Shown here: positions 60,977 to 64,000 of the stretch, in pieces
Layout: every line of letters begins with the position of its first letter
How positions within the stretch are numbered: position 1 is the stretch's first letter
From: Bacteroidales bacterium
Lineage (GTDB): Bacteria; Bacteroidota; Bacteroidia; Bacteroidales; UBA932
Reading direction: 5' to 3'
DNA length: 64,000 nt
NCBI GenBank assembly: GCA_024695285.1
Contig: JAILIM010000094.1
Span: 1-64,000 of the forward strand
The notes under the pieces: generated by a model
Seen by the model: the letters and a program-made list of their open reading frames with translations, nothing else
Told to the model about the DNA's origin: nothing
The model's database searches: none
Program-made: the position numbers and the translations under genes

Positions 60977-61135
60977 AAGCCGTCAGGCCCAAGAGGAGAA
61001 AACATCAAGTTTTTCACTTACCGGGTTAACTCGGACCGCGGAAGGCAGGCCTGCAAGACAGGATCCCCGAACCGGACCGGAGCCCAAATCTTTCGAGCCA
61101 GACAATTTTCTGACTGTTCGGCTGACGGCTTTTTT
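60977..61135 (+). ncRNA. ssrS: Candidate 6S RNA (SsrS)
   Basis: The end bases pair: AAGCCGTCAG (60977-60986) with CTGACGGCTT (61122-61131), perfect over 10 bp, ending in six T (61130-61135). Inside, CCCAAGAG pairs imperfectly with CTGTTCGG, and AGAAAA with TTTTCT, extending the closing stem to about 24 bp. A central region and a GC-rich apical stem near CCTG-CAAGA-CAGG follow. A roughly 160-nt, rod-like RNA with a loose middle is the shape of 6S RNA, and the position after zapA matches ssrS in many bacteria. No TAnnTTTG promoter is seen just upstream, so it may be processed from the zapA transcript. Confidence 0.65.
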
Positions 61136-61138
61136 ATA

Positions 61139-61176
61139 AAAAAGAAGGAACTGAGCTATTTCAGTTCCTTCTTTTT
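61139..61176. terminator. Bidirectional intrinsic terminator
   Basis: AAAAAGAAGGAACTGA (61139-61154) pairs perfectly over 16 bp with 61161-61176 around a 6-base loop, and has A and T runs on its two outer sides. It would end the zapA/6S transcript on the plus strand and the susD-lipoprotein transcript on the minus strand. Confidence 0.85.
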
Positions 61177-61191
61177 CGTATGTCGTGGCCT

Positions 61192-63468
61192 CTACTTGGT
61201 CACGACTTTGATGTTGTCGAGATACCAGCGGTTCTGGCCGCGGGCGGGGTTCTCCACATAAGGATCGTAGTTGGTGGGACGAATCTTGATGCGGGTGCCT
61301 GAGTCGACTCCATTGAGGGTTATCGAGGCGTGCTGCCACTCGATCTTGCTCTCGCCATCAACCTGGCTCTGTGCAGACTGAATATGAGGACTCAAAGAAT
61401 CGTTGTTATCAGCACAGACACCGTTACCCACAATTTCCACGGTAATGGTCATCAGGTCGGGCTTGAAGCCTCCGGTAACCTGCCAGCACCAATCGAAATC
61501 GAGAGCGACATTGGCCTTGGAAGACAAGGAGCTCAAGGCCGGCAGCGTGATTCCGGAATTCCAGTCGCTCTTGCCGAATTTGAGGTAATTCTTCTGGAGG
61601 TACAGTACCTTGGCGGGGATGTTCTCGGCAGTCACGTCAGTCCATTCCATACCCTGTTTGCCTTCATAGTATCCATATCCTCTTGACGAGAATTCATTCA
61701 AAAATCCTTCGCAGGTAGTGGTAGTGAAAACGTTGGGGGCTGTAGCGCTGGGGTTGTTGGTGGCTACGGCATCGCCGGCATTAGCGGCGGTAGCCCAGGG
61801 CTCAACCCACTCGAAATCGTCTTCGAATACGGTCACGCCGGCAGTGCCGCCACCGCCGCCACCGCCACCGGCGGGAGCGTCGGTCACCTCGAACACGGGA
61901 CCTGCATCCTCGCCCTCGTCGCCGTTGTCGGAGATACGGCAGGTGCCTCCGTTAGGATTGGCGAGAGGACCCTTGTCGTTGGCCTGGGCATTTGCCACGC
62001 AGCGCATCCTGAACATAGGCTCACGGCAAGGAGCTGCAAGCTTCCATGCGCACTCGACCACGATGTTGGAAGTGGGCTCCTGGAAGTTGTACCTTGCGTT
62101 GGTGCCGGATTCGGTCTCGGTGGAGACGGGATACTCTTCGGCCGGCTGCCAGTCGTTGCCGTCGAAGTACTCGAGCATCCAGTACCTCTGTCCGGTTGCG
62201 GACACGCGGGTCATGAACTTGATGTGGAGGTTGGTGCCGGCCGGGTACTCGTAGTTGTCGGTAGCGGAGAAGAGCCAGTAGTCGCCGGGCCATGCGCCGG
62301 TCACGTAAGGATGGCCGGTGCTGCCGATGATACGGGACGCCTTGTTGTTGATGTCGATCTCGCTCTTGTCAACCTGGTAGTACTCGATCTTGCCGTTACC
62401 CTCGACGTTGGAAGGAACGTACAGGCCGCCGTTGCCCGGAGCCGTGTCAAGCTTGCCGCCAGTGCCTCCGAAGAAGTCCTGGTAGGCGGTCATGGTCGTA
62501 GCGGTGAAGCGCCACTTGGCATAGAGAAGCTTATCGGGTCTCGGCACGACGGCAGGGCCGTTGTCCTTAAGGACGGTGGTCAGGATGCCGAACAGGTTGG
62601 CGCCGAGGAGGCCGCCGCAGTAGCCGGTGAGCTGGACCTTGTTGCCGTTGAGCTTGGAGATGCTCAGGTCGGCAGGGCAGTCCAACTGCTTGACGGAGTA
62701 TTCAATGTCGTTGGCGGTGACGATCAGGTTGCCGCCCTTGACCATACCGTTCACGGTGATATAATCCATCGCGTCGCCCTTGAAAGTGGCGATTTCATCG
62801 GTGATGTTCCTGGGCTCGGGATAGGTGAAGGTGCCGGAAGACAGAACCTTGAAGTCATCTACAGTGGTTATTGCAGGCAGATTGTTGCTGCTGCCCTTGA
62901 TTCCCTTTATGGATACCTTGTCGCCGATCTTGGGGCTGTTGGAGTCCTTGACATAGACGTTGGTGGAGCCGCTGTTGACTACGTAGCCGGCGGAGGTGAC
63001 GGCTGCGACGGTGGCTTCGTCTAGTATGAAGGACTTGCCGTCAGCGAGGGCGGCTACCTTGTCGAGGGTCAGGTGCTGGGCGTTGCGGTAGGCGTCGCCT
63101 TCCTGGCTCACGAAGATGAGGAGGCGGCTGGCCAGGGTCTTGCCGGAAATGATGAGCGTGTCCTTGCGGGGCTCGAGCATTCCGCCGGCATCGACATTTT
63201 CCTGGGCAGTCACGGTCACGGTCACGACGCCGTCGCCGGTGTTGGGATCAACGGAGATCCAGTCGGGGGCGGTGGTGTGCCAGGGACCGTCGGAATAGAC
63301 GGTGACAGTCTGGGCCGCCGGATTCTTGGCGGCGAATGTCATTATTGACTGATCTCCGAGCACTGCCTTGGCGACTTTCTCCTGGGGCTCCTTGTTGCAG
63401 GATGCAAACAGGAGGGCGCAGGCGGCCGCCAGGGCGGATACTTTAATTATTTTGCTTATTGTGTTCAT
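61192..63468 (-). CDS. BACON/DUF5689-type surface lipoprotein of a polysaccharide-utilisation locus
   Basis: The 758-residue protein has a lipobox LLFASC (Cys24). A BACON-like beta sandwich follows (about 38-127; GPWHTTAPDWISVDPNTGDG), then a DUF5689-like region (about 130-300; ITDEIATFKGDAMDYITVNG with OB-like strands). A middle domain (about 320-520) leads to a run of eight Gly (codons near 61846-61872), then a C-terminal beta-sandwich (about 550-758) that resembles carbohydrate-binding modules. It is 3 bases after susD and probably forms a glycan-binding complex with SusC/SusD at the cell surface. The target glycan is unknown. Domain limits are estimates. Confidence 0.8.
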   Translation of the reverse strand: MNTISKIIKVSALAAACALLFASCNKEPQEKVAKAVLGDQSIMTFAAKNPAAQTVTVYSDGPWHTTAPDWISVDPNTGDGVVTVTVTAQENVDAGGMLEPRKDTLIISGKTLASRLLIFVSQEGDAYRNAQHLTLDKVAALADGKSFILDEATVAAVTSAGYVVNSGSTNVYVKDSNSPKIGDKVSIKGIKGSSNNLPAITTVDDFKVLSSGTFTYPEPRNITDEIATFKGDAMDYITVNGMVKGGNLIVTANDIEYSVKQLDCPADLSISKLNGNKVQLTGYCGGLLGANLFGILTTVLKDNGPAVVPRPDKLLYAKWRFTATTMTAYQDFFGGTGGKLDTAPGNGGLYVPSNVEGNGKIEYYQVDKSEIDINNKASRIIGSTGHPYVTGAWPGDYWLFSATDNYEYPAGTNLHIKFMTRVSATGQRYWMLEYFDGNDWQPAEEYPVSTETESGTNARYNFQEPTSNIVVECAWKLAAPCREPMFRMRCVANAQANDKGPLANPNGGTCRISDNGDEGEDAGPVFEVTDAPAGGGGGGGGTAGVTVFEDDFEWVEPWATAANAGDAVATNNPSATAPNVFTTTTCEGFLNEFSSRGYGYYEGKQGMEWTDVTAENIPAKVLYLQKNYLKFGKSDWNSGITLPALSSLSSKANVALDFDWCWQVTGGFKPDLMTITVEIVGNGVCADNNDSLSPHIQSAQSQVDGESKIEWQHASITLNGVDSGTRIKIRPTNYDPYVENPARGQNRWYLDNIKVVTK

Positions 63469-63471
63469 TTT

Positions 63472-64000
63472 CTATTTCCAGTTAGGGTTCTGCACAAGAT
63501 TCTCGTTCAGCAGAAGCTCATTCTCCGGGATGGGGTAGAAATAGTGCTTGCTCTCATCGAAGACGTGGGTAATGCTGTGGAGGGCATCACGCACGCCGGA
63601 GGTCGCCAGCTGGCCGGTGTTGGGATCTATCAGGTAGAAGATCTCGTCGTTGGAGGTCTCAATGCCGGTCGAAGGATCGTAAATCATGAATCTGGTGCCG
63701 CTTGCGTTCGAACTTCCGGTGTAGAAGGTATACTTGCTGTCGTCACCGAAGTCATAGGTGCCGGGGCCGGGGATGTACATGCCGTAGAACGGCTGGTTGA
63801 GACAGTAGCCGGCTTTCCAGCGCATAAGGTCGAAATAGCGGCCGTAGCCTTCCTGGAAGAGCTCGATTGCTCTTTCGCGGCGTATCTCGAGGATGACGCC
63901 CTTGTTGCCTCCGGAGACGTTTGGATAGCCGGTCTCTGCTGACATCAGGTAAGGATCAGGGTTGGCGTTGGCGGCGGCCATGTCAAGATGAGGCATGCCC
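63472..64000 (-). CDS. SusD-like outer-membrane glycan-binding lipoprotein, C-terminal part
   Basis: The frame is open to the window edge, so the gene continues past 64000 and the ATG at 63996 is probably internal. The visible part has the SusD motif IRRERAIELFQEGYGRYFDLMRW (about 37-59 counted from 63996) and ends in PIPENELLLNENLVQNPNW, the usual SusD C-terminus. SusD proteins cap the SusC TonB-dependent transporter and deliver oligosaccharides. A susC gene should lie to the right of the window. It is 3 bases upstream of the BACON/DUF5689-type gene. Confidence 0.92.
   Translation of the reverse strand, partial: GMPHLDMAAANANPDPYLMSAETGYPNVSGGNKGVILEIRRERAIELFQEGYGRYFDLMRWKAGYCLNQPFYGMYIPGPGTYDFGDDSKYTFYTGSSNASGTRFMIYDPSTGIETSNDEIFYLIDPNTGQLATSGVRDALHSITHVFDESKHYFYPIPENELLLNENLVQNPNWK

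Overview
The window looks like the chromosome of a moderately GC-rich member of Bacteroidota, order Bacteroidales, probably an uncultured gut or rumen lineage. Evidence: Bacteroidota-type promoters (TAnnTTTG, sometimes with TTG/TTTG about 20 nt upstream) in front of most transcription units; Rho with a long Q/P-rich insertion; a SusD end next to a BACON/DUF5689-type lipoprotein; TGS-domain nucleoside kinase, GSCFA and DUF4301 proteins; and few strong Shine-Dalgarno sequences. No rRNA, tRNA or CRISPR was seen.

Layout. 1-485: end of an IS21-type istB helper gene. 486-35000: tightly packed housekeeping units, often divergent pairs sharing a short promoter gap: nucleoside kinase-pncB-mnmE (-) against upp-lipoprotein (+); rho (-) against a membrane PHP protein (+); lptD-GT2-gtrA-GT39-like (-) against an N-acetylmuramoyl-L-alanine amidase (+); dnaA-pepD-rpe (+); birA (-) against ftsH-cdsA-psd (+); recF-DUF721-pdxB-DUF4301 (-) against a TPR protein and yebC (+); GSCFA (-) against an outer-membrane protein and a 5'-nucleotidase (+); a one-domain AraC protein (-) and ffh (+).

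34850-60249 is a 23-gene, plus-strand exopolysaccharide/O-antigen-type locus. It contains a PHP-type phosphatase, an SLBB export protein (preceded by a leader with three hairpins), a Wzz-like chain-length protein without a kinase domain, an EpsG/Wzy-like polymerase, five glycosyltransferases including a GT11 fucosyltransferase, an SGNH hydrolase, a beta-helix lipoprotein, a TarI/IspD-like cytidylyltransferase + GDPD lipoprotein + LicD group, a Wzx flippase, gmd+fcl (GDP-L-fucose), a radical SAM/SPASM enzyme, a WcaJ-like initiating transferase, a nucleotidyltransferase-fold protein, and hddA-gmhA-hddC/gmhB (GDP-D-glycero-D-manno-heptose). The predicted product is a fucose- and heptose-containing, phosphodiester-decorated surface polysaccharide made by the Wzx/Wzy route. 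Nearly every junction overlaps or is a few nucleotides long, so this is probably one operon.

The locus ends in a repeat with a perfect 27-bp inverted repeat (60251-60367). A cell-division pair follows (ZapB-like coiled coil and ZapA), then a candidate 6S RNA whose ends pair and which runs into a U tract, then a strong bidirectional terminator. The window closes with the end of a polysaccharide-utilisation locus on the minus strand (SusD end and a BACON/DUF5689-type lipoprotein).
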